Notes: a model not told the origin generated them from the letters alone. Positions 1 through 9,890 are shown, counted from the stretch's first letter. The stretch is 64,000 bases of DNA from Legionella sp. MW5194 (GCF_016864235.1 NZ_CP045732.1:744001-808000); one strand, 5' to 3'. Numbers and translations are program-made.

Positions 1-833
1 AGGTTAATGGGTCGATTGCCGACGGTGTGTGCCAAATCAAGCCCGACGATGATGTGGTTGTCCTCGATGGTTTTTTTCAGCGCCTGTAAAATAAAGGCAA
101 GGTTCAGACGCTGCCCTGTATTAAAGACCAGGTCCGATAAGTGCAATACCTGGATTTCATGAGCGTGCTGTTTTACGAACTCGATAATGGCTTGTGAACT
201 GTACAAACCATTTTCATCTGCTGACAATTTTAAGGTGAGTGCATCCGGGGTGGGTGCCTGGTTATCCAGAAACAAGTCAAAATTTTTGGCGGTTTGTAGT
301 TGTCGCTTAATCACGGAATGAACAACCGCCTGATCAGAAAAAAATTCGGTTGCCAGATGGCAGATTTTTGTTTTTCCCGTTTTCCAGTCTTTTAAGGTGG
401 GCTTGTAAAACGTATCCAGCAGATTGCCTAAATTGGTGGATAGTCCTGCCTGGGTAAAAACAAACTCGCAGGGATCGTCAAAACCCAACAGCGCTTGCAT
501 GGCTAAAACAGATTGCGGGTCTACATCGCAATCAAACCAATTACCCCCAAGGGATGCGGTGTCAGGAAAATGGCCTGAGTGAAGTTGCTCACGCTGCAAT
601 TTTAAAATGGCTTCGATGGCATGGATAGTTGGCACAAATACCGGGCCTAAGGAGTGGCCGGCAAAAGGTGTGATTGGGCCTAAATCGAATAAGGCTTTTA
701 AATTGAGAGGATCGTGCTTATCCAGCTCTGCCGCAAACTCGGCACTCAACGCGTTTTCTTCTGTTTTAAGCCGTTCTGCAAACGCTTTCGGGTCAGAGGT
801 TAACAATTGCTTTATTTCCGTATTGGATAACAT
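1..833 (-). CDS. kynU: Kynureninase, 5' part only (runs off left edge)
   Basis: The reverse strand reads openly from an ATG at 831-833 to the window edge, about 277 codons of an enzyme usually near 420. Kynureninase is a PLP enzyme that cleaves kynurenine to anthranilate and alanine in tryptophan breakdown. Seen in the translation: an N-terminal FAGHSLGPVF segment (family form GNSLG), a WF-D segment, the FVFTQAGLSTN segment in the cofactor pocket, and DLAHTVGNRPINL, matching the family's DLAHAVGN stretch. A good ribosome site (AGGGAGC) lies 6 nt before the ATG. The PLP lysine would be outside the window. The product is cytoplasmic. No other tryptophan-degradation gene is visible nearby. Confidence 0.85.
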   Translation of the reverse strand, partial: MLSNTEIKQLLTSDPKAFAERLKTEENALSAEFAAELDKHDPLNLKALFDLGPITPFAGHSLGPVFVPTIHAIEAILKLQREQLHSGHFPDTASLGGNWFDCDVDPQSVLAMQALLGFDDPCEFVFTQAGLSTNLGNLLDTFYKPTLKDWKTGKTKICHLATEFFSDQAVVHSVIKRQLQTAKNFDLFLDNQAPTPDALTLKLSADENGLYSSQAIIEFVKQHAHEIQVLHLSDLVFNTGQRLNLAFILQALKKTIEDNHIIVGLDLAHTVGNRPIN

Positions 834-1107
834 CAACAGCTCCCTGGTTAATTAGCCGTTCTGAGACGGTGCAGTATGCTGTGTTCCCGATTCCAGAGCA
901 ACTCCTTATTTGTCATTTGTTCTATGAAGGTCAATCAGACTGCCTTACTAACCAACCCTAAACCTACTGCACATCCGCTTCGGAGAGTCATCATACAGTT
1001 CCTGCATTCGTACGCCTAAGCATTATATTTTCACTATTTATTCAAAATATAATAAAATGTCTCACAATGATTAATTTTGTTTCATTAATGGGTAAGTAGA
1101 AATCACT

Positions 1108-3066
1108 ATGGTCTATGTTTTAATTAAAAATTTACCGGCGCTGTTAACCGGTGATTATCCCCGGCAGGCAATCAATGAAGCCATGGCCAAAGTAAAACCA
1201 AAGCTGGTTTTTGACAATTTTGAGAGCGCTCGCAACTACATGGATGGCGAATTAAAGCTCATGTCGCCTGAGTACAGGTCCACCTACAGTTATGGATTTG
1301 TGGAATTGGATTTAAAGCACAAAGACGATTTTAAAGCCATACAATCCCAGCCTGAACACCTTGGGAAGGCCATGGTTGCTTTTATTGTCAAAGAAAAAAG
1401 AATGGATGCACAGTGGCTTGACATTAAAGAGCATGAAAAACAGCAATTAATGGACATGAAGTACCACGATCTTAACTCAGAGGATTTATTGCTTAAAGAA
1501 CCTTACCTGCGTGTTTTATCCAGGATGCCGGCTTCTCTGCGTTTTCTTTGTTTTATCGATTATGCGTTGTTTCATCATTTTAATGAAACCTGGACGGCTT
1601 ACAATGAGCGGGAACCCGGATCCGTAATGGATTTATTCAATGCACAAGCTCAATTATGTCAACGCCTTTTTTTAGACGGGCAGTCAGAGCCATTAACCTT
1701 AAAACACATTCAGGCATTGCAAGCAGCATTGAGTCAGAATTTGTTTGCTAAAGAAGTAACGAGTCGAAGCGGTGCTCTGCGTGAAGGGCATAACTCCTTT
1801 CCCATTCTCAGGGATGCCGTATCGCTCAAGGGGTTGGTTGAACTGTTAAAAAGAATAAGAAACGATAGCAATGACGATGGTTTTATGATTGGCGAGTTAA
1901 AACAATTTGGCGTCATGAGCCAGTTTTACGCCGCGCTGTCCAATGCGTTACGCATATTCTATTTACAAACCAAAGCCCCCTTGCCGTTTACGGAATACAG
2001 CAAAGTCTTTTTGGAATTAAAAGAACGCGCTGTGAAAGACACAGTCAGGGTAATTACTCAACAGCATCCGCACGTCTCTGAATCCATGATAAGCGAAGTG
2101 ATTTTATCGGAGTTGCAAATCAATCGGATTGAGGAGGAATGCCTCAACGAAGAAAAATACAAAAAGCATGGCTTAAGTCTGTTCGATTCTACGTCGTTTC
2201 ACCTCCTACATCTGGCTTCACAAACCAAACTTAGACCGTCTCAGTCCGAGTTAAAAATGGAATTAATGCTTGCCCGCCAGCATTCTCTGATTAATCCTTT
2301 CGTTTTGGCAAAAAAATCGGATGAAGAACTAGAGACGATGGCCAAAACCTTAATGGCTGATTTGAGCCGGCAACCCTTGTCTATTTTAACGCCGCAAGCT
2401 AAAACAGCAGTATCTCTGGCACAAAAGGCTATTGAGGAATATAACAAGGATATCATCAACGTAAAAACCCCCGACGAGGCGATTCGCTGCATCGTATCCC
2501 TGGTGCATGAATTGGAGCTGCTCCATCTGTTCCATGATGCCAATTGCCGCACGAATTATTTCCTGCTTAACGAGGCATTGCTCAAACTCGGCCTGAAAGC
2601 CTCCATGCTCTATAACCCCAATCGTTTGGATTTGTACAGTGTTGCAGAGCTTGAAGAACAGGTAAAGCAAGGCATGCATCGTTTTGACTATGTGATTGCT
2701 GAAGCCAGTGAGTTAGGGAAAATGAATACCGAATGGTTGGGGAAAAAATCCAGTGCTGAGCATTACGAGAATCTATCAACTCAACTCAATAAAGTACTCA
2801 CGGAGTTTACGCAACGGTATGAAGCGCATCTTAACAAGCTGGAAAAAATGCTCCAGCAGTCGACTTCTGATCAACGCCTGTTCTCAATGCCGAAAAATGA
2901 CACGCTTCTCATTCAAATCAAGAAATCATTTGAACAATTTAAAGGCAATGGGCATTTGCTGCTGTTGACTTCAACCCTTCAGGGAATGGATAAAAAAGCA
3001 ATGGAACACACCTTGGGGAAAGAATTCTTAAGCGAACTGGACGCCTGCTGGCCCTCACCCGATTGA
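1108..3066 (+). CDS. Fic-domain-like protein with degenerate motif, candidate Dot/Icm effector
   Basis: A 652-residue, mostly helical soluble protein without signal peptide. Around residue 473 it carries HLFHDANCRTN, which aligns with the Fic motif HxFx(D/E)(G/A)N(G/K)RxxR: the histidine, phenylalanine, acid, asparagine and first arginine are present, Pro is Leu, the second Gly is Cys and the final Arg is Tyr. A helical stretch near residues 205-235 (GALREGHNSFPI) resembles the region before a Fic core. Fic proteins transfer AMP or phosphocholine to host targets; AnkX is a Legionella example. The C-terminal tail is acidic and helical, compatible with a Dot/Icm signal. It heads a run of three effector-like genes. 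Family assignment is inference; activity is uncertain because of the motif changes. Confidence 0.55.
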   Translation: MVYVLIKNLPALLTGDYPRQAINEAMAKVKPKLVFDNFESARNYMDGELKLMSPEYRSTYSYGFVELDLKHKDDFKAIQSQPEHLGKAMVAFIVKEKRMDAQWLDIKEHEKQQLMDMKYHDLNSEDLLLKEPYLRVLSRMPASLRFLCFIDYALFHHFNETWTAYNEREPGSVMDLFNAQAQLCQRLFLDGQSEPLTLKHIQALQAALSQNLFAKEVTSRSGALREGHNSFPILRDAVSLKGLVELLKRIRNDSNDDGFMIGELKQFGVMSQFYAALSNALRIFYLQTKAPLPFTEYSKVFLELKERAVKDTVRVITQQHPHVSESMISEVILSELQINRIEEECLNEEKYKKHGLSLFDSTSFHLLHLASQTKLRPSQSELKMELMLARQHSLINPFVLAKKSDEELETMAKTLMADLSRQPLSILTPQAKTAVSLAQKAIEEYNKDIINVKTPDEAIRCIVSLVHELELLHLFHDANCRTNYFLLNEALLKLGLKASMLYNPNRLDLYSVAELEEQVKQGMHRFDYVIAEASELGKMNTEWLGKKSSAEHYENLSTQLNKVLTEFTQRYEAHLNKLEKMLQQSTSDQRLFSMPKNDTLLIQIKKSFEQFKGNGHLLLLTSTLQGMDKKAMEHTLGKEFLSELDACWPSPD

Positions 3067-3245
3067 ATACCGCTTTCGTCCAGGGACTGACTGCCAGTTA
3101 TTCCAAGTCACTGAATTTGTGATAAAGCCAGTCCAGGCATTGTTGGGAAGAGAAGGATTTTCCAATGATAAAAAATGGATTAATTTGATCAATAATATGT
3201 CAAGTGCTAGTATTTTAGTGATTTCATGATCCAGAGGTGATTAAG

Positions 3246-6200
3246 GTGAACGAGTACATTGAGCTCTATGAACATCATAAGGACGAAGGACATTCGACGA
3301 TTGATTCTCTTCTGTTCACCTTAAATACCCTAAAGCAGGACCGGGAAAACTGGATTAATCAGAATAAGCTTGGGTACTTTGGGATTGGAATACGGTTTGA
3401 CAAAAATCCTTTTTTTCAGCCGAAAATCACGCAAAAAAACATAGCCATTATAGGCACAGTAATTGATCAGTTACATGCCCTCAAAGCCAACCCGGATTAC
3501 CAGCAGGCGAGAGAGACGGCCACAACCCGTCTTGAATTGCTTAAGATATTGGGAGATCAGTTTCACGAATTATCAAAAAAGGGCGAAACCCAGCAATTAT
3601 TTAATTATGTCATAAAAGAAGAGGGTTCGATTGATTTTTCCATGCGGGAAAGTTCGCTTGTTACCCCCTCTCCCGTGGATATCCTCACAGAGAAGGAGGA
3701 GCCGTATGTCGATGAACAAACGTGGGTGTCCCTTCCGGTTCAAGAGCTCCTTGAATCCAAAGGGATTCTTGTCAATTGGTTTGATCCTGCTGAAAGGAGT
3801 TTAACGCTTGAACATGACCTTCATGAGCATGTGCAATGGGCCTACAGTCATGTTTATCAGTACGCCTATCGCATCTCGTATGAGGAAACTGCCATTGCAC
3901 GGTTCCATCATGGCATCCAGCATGTGACCCGGGCGGCTAACTACGCACGCGTATTCGCTAATTTGTACAGGAAATACGGAGATGAGGAAGCACAGCATTT
4001 AAGCGAAAACGACATAAAGCTTATTCAAATTGCTTTATTATTTCATGATTCGGCGCGCGAAGGGGATAACGAGGATCTATGGGATCACGAAAGTGCGATT
4101 CTGTTGTATTGTTACCTCACCCGCGTTTTGCATGTGGATAGCCAGACGGCAAAGCAGGTGGCTGAAGCCACTGCCAATAAGGATCCCAGTCCCGAGAAAG
4201 GCTATTTTGAGCTCAATGAGGACAAAGACGGGCAACTCTCCTGGCAGTTTTCCCAATTTGAGGGGGGGGGGTTCCCCAAAAAAACCATTTATCAAAAAAT
4301 AATTCATGATTGCGATTGCCTGGATATTATCAGGGCAAGAAATCAATACGATGCCAACTACCTTGATTTTTATAAGGATATTGCCAGCCACAATGAGCTG
4401 GCTTTGGAAGAAATGGCTGAACTCATTATTGAAGCCAGGGGTCTTATTCATCACCAGGGGGATTCCTACATCACCAAAGACGAGGACAGTAAGCTTGAGT
4501 ACGAAAATGGCGAAGCACATGCACGCATCGTAACTGACATGGAGTCTGGCCCTTACCCTATCCTCCAGGCTTTGCACAAACGATTATTATCCATTGAAGA
4601 ATTGCAAGCCCTTACCCTGGTTGATCTCACGCCTTTTGATGAAACAGCGCCGATGACGGAACAAAACCTGGCCGCGGCGCTCAGGGAAGGACGGATTCTG
4701 GCTCGCGGCGTGACTACGCCGAGCGCTTTGCCTAAACGCAAAGCCAATAAGCCGATTCTGCCCGATGAAACACTGGCTGAAAAAGAAATAAGAAAATCAA
4801 TGCGCGCTGACGGGATTAATAGCAAAAGCAGAAAAGAACCGCCAAACCCGAAAGACAAAAACCCACTGCGTTCCACATCCATTCTGGGTTATGGCAGTGG
4901 CGTTTATCCCGCGGCGGGTCTGTTGATTTTTAACCCCAATTTGCAGCAGATCCGCCGCGTGTCAATCGAAGATTTTGACAGCGGCCGAGGTCAAAAAGCG
5001 CATTTGGCCCATTTGCAGGAGAAAGAATACAGCGAATCACGCGAGGTGCTGGGACAGGAGCTGTATGAGCTTCACCAGAAAATGAAATTGGGTTTATTTG
5101 GCAAAAAAAACCAGCAAGGTTCAAATTACGTTGAAATTTTATATGACATTGACAGGTACGACGCCATTTTCTTTACTAACGATCCAACCATAGGCAATTA
5201 CATTGCTTATGATGATTTTAATCCTGCCCATCGGTTTTCTCCCATTTTGCAGGCGATTTATTTACAGAAAGAGTACGAAAGGCAATACGAAGCCACACGC
5301 GCGGCCTATGGCGAACGCTATGGGGAGGAAGGTGACGCCTTGTTTCTCGAGCGATTTGGTCCTAATCCACGGTTACCCGTTTATGATTATTCCGGCTTAC
5401 ACAACCGGTTGGTCCCTTGCGATCCGACGGTATTGACGGATGAAAACATTGTGAACATGTGGGTGGCAATGTGCTCTGACTACATGAGGGATAGTTTGCT
5501 GCGTTTGGATGAGGACACGAGCCATGCTGTGGATGATTCTTTTTTCTATGCGTTGAGCGTCGAGGACATTAAGGTGTACAGTATGTACAAGTACAAGGTA
5601 AATACCCTCGCCCAAAAAAATCAACCGGGTGATTTAAGTTACGATGAGTCTCTAAAAAAACAGGTTACGCATGCCATTGAAAAAGCAAGAGAAAACATCG
5701 TTGCTGAATACGAACAAAGCCTGTTAGAGCAACTGCAGGGCAATCAACTCTCTGCCTTATCCACAACCGGCTTTTTAGTGCTCCAGTACAGTCCGCACCT
5801 GAGGGAGCAGGCAGCAGATAAAATCAAAACCGATCTGGTTGATTTTGTTCATTCTGGTGAGTTGGATGCCTGCCAACTGGACGGTGTAATCCTACCCGAT
5901 GTACCGGTTTCGACCCTGGATATTCCTCATTGCCATGCGAAAGCAAGGAATGCCTTTTGTAAAAGCAAGCTGATAAAAGCCTTTATTCTGTGTCAACAAG
6001 CAGGATTAGACAATGAAGTACAACGGATTCGCAATAAACTGGGGCAATGGGCCGAACAACTTCTGAGTAATAATGCACCGGGTGAATCGGAACTGAATAA
6101 ACGGCTCAAGTTACGGCAGCTGATGATGTTAATGGATCCTGAGAATCCGTTATTACCGGCGATAAATGCCAGTGTGCAGGCGTTGGTTAGTCAATTAACC

Positions 6201-7043
6201 ACTCAGTATTTGAGTAAAAAATCCGGTTTGCAATCCAGTTATCTGCTGATAAAAACCCTTAACGCGGCGGGCTTTCCCAGGTCACAGTATCAGGACGATT
6301 TCCGTGTTGTTTATGATAAAGTGAATGAGACGCTCCCGCAGCTGCATCCGTCAGACTGGACTTATTACGTCAGCGTGATCAAATTGCTAAGGGAAAATCC
6401 AGGCCCCGTGATTGAACGCTGGATTGTCCAGTATGAAGACAAGATTTACAATGGAGACGCGCTGCTTGAGTCCTTTCATAACTTACACTTTACCTTCAAC
6501 GATGAGAACCTGGAATTGTTCAGCGTGCTGGTGCAAAAACTGCATTACAACCAAGAGCCCAGGTGGTATGTTCAACTTCCTTATTGGTTCAGGTTAGTCA
6601 AAGGATTGCAGCATTTGTGTGAGAATCACCAGTTTTCAGAATCCCAATTGAAAATCCTAAATGATCGATTGTGTGAAATCGTCGGGAAGGTGATTGAGGA
6701 AGAGGAGGCGATGGGGTCCCTTTACTACTCGGAAGAACAGAAAGCCTATCATAAAGTCACGTCTTATGCACAAGAAATAAATACCATTCTCAAAGCCAAT
6801 GATTTACCCGTCCCCGATTCTCTGATTAATCAATTCAATGCCGCATTAACTGCGCTTGAGCAATGCGATTTAAACAAAATTCAATTCGATAAAGCCCGAA
6901 TTTTTCTGGTCAAGGCGGTTCACAATCAATTGCCACGGCCTGAGGAGAGGGCGCACGTGCTGGAAAAGATTGCTGATTTTATGAGTTCTAAAGCGCAGGA
7001 TGAAAAAGAGGCAATTAAGCCCAGTTCAGCGGCAGGTTTTTAG
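3246..7043 (+). CDS. SidE-type phosphodiesterase (PDE) domain protein, candidate Dot/Icm effector
   Basis: Residues about 195-470 match the PDE domain of SidE-family effectors: HHGIQHVTRAANYARVFANL, then LLFHDSAREGDNEDLWDHES, then IIHDCDCLDIIRAR, so the histidines and glutamate of the active site appear intact. In SidE proteins this domain cleaves ADP-ribosylated ubiquitin and joins it to serines, while DupA/DupB use it to remove phosphoribosyl ubiquitin. The N-terminal 190 residues are helical and lack an obvious SidE DUB cysteine; I could not find a clear R-S-ExE mART signature in the C-terminal 800 residues, so it may be a PDE-only protein. GTG at 3246 is preferred over GTG at 3237 because AGAGGTG sits 6 nt before it. 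A G10 run lies inside the PDE coding region. Confidence 0.75.
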   Translation: MNEYIELYEHHKDEGHSTIDSLLFTLNTLKQDRENWINQNKLGYFGIGIRFDKNPFFQPKITQKNIAIIGTVIDQLHALKANPDYQQARETATTRLELLKILGDQFHELSKKGETQQLFNYVIKEEGSIDFSMRESSLVTPSPVDILTEKEEPYVDEQTWVSLPVQELLESKGILVNWFDPAERSLTLEHDLHEHVQWAYSHVYQYAYRISYEETAIARFHHGIQHVTRAANYARVFANLYRKYGDEEAQHLSENDIKLIQIALLFHDSAREGDNEDLWDHESAILLYCYLTRVLHVDSQTAKQVAEATANKDPSPEKGYFELNEDKDGQLSWQFSQFEGGGFPKKTIYQKIIHDCDCLDIIRARNQYDANYLDFYKDIASHNELALEEMAELIIEARGLIHHQGDSYITKDEDSKLEYENGEAHARIVTDMESGPYPILQALHKRLLSIEELQALTLVDLTPFDETAPMTEQNLAAALREGRILARGVTTPSALPKRKANKPILPDETLAEKEIRKSMRADGINSKSRKEPPNPKDKNPLRSTSILGYGSGVYPAAGLLIFNPNLQQIRRVSIEDFDSGRGQKAHLAHLQEKEYSESREVLGQELYELHQKMKLGLFGKKNQQGSNYVEILYDIDRYDAIFFTNDPTIGNYIAYDDFNPAHRFSPILQAIYLQKEYERQYEATRAAYGERYGEEGDALFLERFGPNPRLPVYDYSGLHNRLVPCDPTVLTDENIVNMWVAMCSDYMRDSLLRLDEDTSHAVDDSFFYALSVEDIKVYSMYKYKVNTLAQKNQPGDLSYDESLKKQVTHAIEKARENIVAEYEQSLLEQLQGNQLSALSTTGFLVLQYSPHLREQAADKIKTDLVDFVHSGELDACQLDGVILPDVPVSTLDIPHCHAKARNAFCKSKLIKAFILCQQAGLDNEVQRIRNKLGQWAEQLLSNNAPGESELNKRLKLRQLMMLMDPENPLLPAINASVQALVSQLTTQYLSKKSGLQSSYLLIKTLNAAGFPRSQYQDDFRVVYDKVNETLPQLHPSDWTYYVSVIKLLRENPGPVIERWIVQYEDKIYNGDALLESFHNLHFTFNDENLELFSVLVQKLHYNQEPRWYVQLPYWFRLVKGLQHLCENHQFSESQLKILNDRLCEIVGKVIEEEEAMGSLYYSEEQKAYHKVTSYAQEINTILKANDLPVPDSLINQFNAALTALEQCDLNKIQFDKARIFLVKAVHNQLPRPEERAHVLEKIADFMSSKAQDEKEAIKPSSAAGF
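4262..4271 (+). repeat. G10 homopolymer inside the PDE coding region
   Basis: Ten consecutive G residues encode three glycines (GGG then FPKK) within the PDE domain. The frame is open at this length. Runs of this size are prone to slipped-strand mispairing, so a one-base change would truncate the protein. Whether it varies is not visible from one sequence. Confidence 0.9.
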
Positions 7044-7137
7044 AAATGTCACATGAAGGCATTGCGTTACAACGTGTTGCAAGAGGGGAGGTTTAATTGC
7101 ATGAAAAATGGCGCCCCCTTTAATTAACTGAACTTAT

Positions 7138-8421
7138 TTGCTAAAATTTAAACAGATTTACTTGCAGTCGAATGTTATGCCCTCGTCAGTTAAAGACGTC
7201 ACCTCCGGAGTTGATATAAGCCCTCATTATCTGGGAGGTGAGGATAAGTCGTTTAGGATTTTTCGCTACAATAAACACGTTTATGCAGTCCGTTATGACG
7301 GCGGGGAGGCGGTTGATTTTGTCCACCTCTGGGGTAGCCAGAAAGGGGAAACGCACAGTAATACTGAACTCCTGGGTGCGGGGAGTTTTGGTAGGGTATT
7401 TAAGAAAACAGACACGAAAGCGTTTAAAGAATTAGAGGATAAACGCTACAACGGGAAGGAAATTCAAAAAAACCTGACTATCCTCGAGCATAAATTTTTG
7501 CTGAAGGAACAGGGCATTGAAGAGTATTTTGTCTTAGGCCTTTGGAACATTAAAGACAAAAACCATGTGGTTTTTAATATGCCGCAGCTATTAAGGAAGA
7601 ATTTACCGAGAGACATCGCGCTAGCTCAATATGAGAAGTTTGTTGTTCTTGGTCTCAAAAAATTAAATGAGCTGGGTTATCATCATCCTGATTTGGCCGA
7701 TCACAACTGGCATACCAGCCCGCAAAACCTGTTCTCCACAGCGGAGGGCATTAAGGCCATTGATTTGGATGAAGGATTTCGTCCTAATGATTACAATGAA
7801 GAAAAGAAAGTGTATGGAAGGGATCAATGGTTATATGTTTATAACTATGTTCATAATCATTACTTTCCTTCTGAAAACACAGCATGGCGCCAGGAAGTTG
7901 AAAATTGGTACAAAAAACACCAGGGCGAGGCACTTTCTAATCATCCTCAAGCACTGCTAATGCTCCATCATCAGGGAAAGATTGCGCTACCTGACAGTAT
8001 CGCCCATGAACTTTATCTTAAAAATTCGACCAGGGCCGTGGAGGAATACCGTTCTGGCAGCAGAAAAAACAGGCTCCATTTTTTCCATGAAGTCAGTGTG
8101 AACGATGCTTCTCATGATCGCTTTAAAAATCAATACAAGGGTATAAAGGGCGATGCCTTGAAAAGAGCTATTCTTAACGGACTTAAAGATGAACTGGCTG
8201 AGGCCGAGACAGAAGAGGCGCTTGTTGACATTATAACCCGCTTCTTAAAATCGCCCGAAATGGCCATTCTGGATAAGGCACAAGGCAAATTCACGCACAG
8301 CTTTAACCTTAAAACGGATTCCCATAAAGCCGCGGAGAAACTCTTTGAGGCAGCAAAGAAAAGAATTAATGATGCTGCTTCAGAAAAAACAGCGAACAAG
8401 CCAATTGCAGGTAAATTTTAA
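7138..8421 (+). CDS. Protein-kinase-fold protein, candidate effector
   Basis: About 427 residues with a recognisable kinase core: glycine loop GAGSFGRVFK near residue 79, a following AFKEL that could supply the lysine, catalytic-loop HPDLADHN near 183 (HRDLxxxN-like with Arg changed to Pro), and AIDLDEGF near 208 in place of DFG. The C-terminal third is charged and helical. No signal peptide. It lies 94 nt after the SidE-type gene. The start is uncertain: TTG 7138 and ATG 7177 both lack a ribosome site, while a strong GGGGAGG at 7085-7091 precedes only an 8-codon reading frame at 7101-7127. Legionella has several kinase-like effectors (LegK proteins; SidJ has a pseudokinase fold). Whether this one phosphorylates anything is unknown. 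Confidence 0.65.
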   Translation: MLKFKQIYLQSNVMPSSVKDVTSGVDISPHYLGGEDKSFRIFRYNKHVYAVRYDGGEAVDFVHLWGSQKGETHSNTELLGAGSFGRVFKKTDTKAFKELEDKRYNGKEIQKNLTILEHKFLLKEQGIEEYFVLGLWNIKDKNHVVFNMPQLLRKNLPRDIALAQYEKFVVLGLKKLNELGYHHPDLADHNWHTSPQNLFSTAEGIKAIDLDEGFRPNDYNEEKKVYGRDQWLYVYNYVHNHYFPSENTAWRQEVENWYKKHQGEALSNHPQALLMLHHQGKIALPDSIAHELYLKNSTRAVEEYRSGSRKNRLHFFHEVSVNDASHDRFKNQYKGIKGDALKRAILNGLKDELAEAETEEALVDIITRFLKSPEMAILDKAQGKFTHSFNLKTDSHKAAEKLFEAAKKRINDAASEKTANKPIAGKF

Positions 8422-8425
8422 GCAG

Positions 8426-9865
8426 TCACGGATCAGGGCTGTTTAAGCGGCCTCCCCGGTGAGAGGAGTGTTGGGAAAAAGGTAAATGGATACGGAAGTG
8501 ACATCCCTTTCCCAGAGCACTCTGCAAGGAGATTTCACCATGATGCGCCAAAACGATTTGCCTGACTATCCATAAACCGAGACCTAACCCCCCTTGTGAT
8601 TTTTTTGAGCCCAGTTGGACGTAGCGATCAAAGATTTGTTTCTGTTTGCTTTTGGCTATACCCTGTCCCTCATCCCTGATTTCAAGTGTCGCTCCCCACT
8701 GATCCTTCGTCAGTGCAATCATGATGGGCGAACCGGGTGCGTATTTAATGGAATTGGTTATTAAATTCACAAGGATTTGTTCAATCCGCACAGGATCCCA
8801 AGCGCCATAAATTTCAGGATGGATACGGGCATTGATTTCACACCCCGCCTGCTCCCATTTTTTCGTATACCGCTCAACCACGGTCTCCATTAAAAGGGAT
8901 AAATTGAAATACTGCGGTTCGATGGGCAGGCACTGTTGATTCAGTACGGTGGTGATATCGAGCAGTTTATTGATTAAGGTTTCAAGACAGAAACTCTGCT
9001 CTTTTATTTTGTGTATAAACTGCATGAATTCATCGACATGTTCCCTAATGTAAGCCTTATCTTTCAGCACCAGGCCATCAACATACAGTCTTAAGGCGGT
9101 AATGGGGGTTTTCAATTCATGGGAGGCAATTGAAAGGAAATGATCACGGCTTTTTAATGCCTCTTCCAACGCGTTTGTCCTTTCTCTAACCCGCATTTCC
9201 AGGGATTCATTCTGCTTGTGCAATTCTTCTTTTAGTAATTTAATGGTGGCATTTTCCACCATTTCCCATTGCCCGTCCTGCAGGAGCAAGGCAAATTGAT
9301 GACTTTTGATCACATCAAAGATTCCTTTTGAATCACACTCCCCCGTTTTGTAACAGCACAAGGCAATGATTTGACGATGATGAAAAGCGGCGCAGACCTG
9401 ATTTTCAAAACATAAAAAATCATTTTTTGCACGTTGACTGGAGAAGTTAGTAGGCCCCCCGGCAATGCGAAGGCCCCTGAAGCCTTGTTCCAGGGCCCGC
9501 TTTTCGAGCTCAAGAAGATTAGCCAGAAGCGGGGCTGCTGTCTCTGCACAGGCATTTTTAAAGCAGATTTCCCGTTCAAAAAAGAGCATTCGCCCCTGGG
9601 CTAAATGTTCCGCCATGTTGGGGATAGTGTTTAGCAACGCGGTGCGGACAGAATTAATTTCATCATGATTGATCCAGATGCACAGGTCATTGTTATCGAG
9701 CCCTGTCTTAAAATACGGGGTAAGAATATCGGTTAAATCGTCGAACGTATCAAAAAACTCACAAAAATGCGTCCCCCAGGGCAGTTTGCCGACGACAGGA
9801 ATACCTGAATCAATGAAGGCTTGACTGGTATAGGTTAAAGGGCAGGGTGTTTCAATGGAATTCAT
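8426..9865 (-). CDS. MEDS-domain sensor histidine kinase
   Basis: The N-terminal 200 residues match the MEDS sensory domain (GKLPWGTHFCEFFDT followed by a GL-NNDLCIW stretch), found in DcmR-like regulators. A short coiled coil (about 215-240) leads to HisKA (SIASHELKTPITAL) and an ATPase domain with N box (LVNLITNSIKYAP), G1 (DEGQGIA) and G2 (GGLGLGLWIV). No membrane segment is visible, so it is a cytoplasmic kinase. The ATG at 9865 is chosen because AAGGA lies 5 nt before it; TTG at 9883 is the longest option. It follows the response regulator ending at 9891, and the two genes form one operon with the regulator first. The signal sensed is unknown. Confidence 0.85.
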   Translation of the reverse strand: MNSIETPCPLTYTSQAFIDSGIPVVGKLPWGTHFCEFFDTFDDLTDILTPYFKTGLDNNDLCIWINHDEINSVRTALLNTIPNMAEHLAQGRMLFFEREICFKNACAETAAPLLANLLELEKRALEQGFRGLRIAGGPTNFSSQRAKNDFLCFENQVCAAFHHRQIIALCCYKTGECDSKGIFDVIKSHQFALLLQDGQWEMVENATIKLLKEELHKQNESLEMRVRERTNALEEALKSRDHFLSIASHELKTPITALRLYVDGLVLKDKAYIREHVDEFMQFIHKIKEQSFCLETLINKLLDITTVLNQQCLPIEPQYFNLSLLMETVVERYTKKWEQAGCEINARIHPEIYGAWDPVRIEQILVNLITNSIKYAPGSPIMIALTKDQWGATLEIRDEGQGIAKSKQKQIFDRYVQLGSKKSQGGLGLGLWIVRQIVLAHHGEISLQSALGKGCHFRIHLPFSQHSSHRGGRLNSPDP

Positions 9866-9890
9866 GGGCATCCTTACAGGCAATTGCAGA

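Noticed and set aside
607-855. 82-codon plus-strand frame at the left edge
   Set aside because: It lies antisense to the kynureninase frame, which has family motifs and a ribosome site.
1048-1053. TATAAT upstream of the Fic-like gene as a promoter
   Set aside because: No -35 match at proper distance; AT-rich DNA gives such hits by chance.
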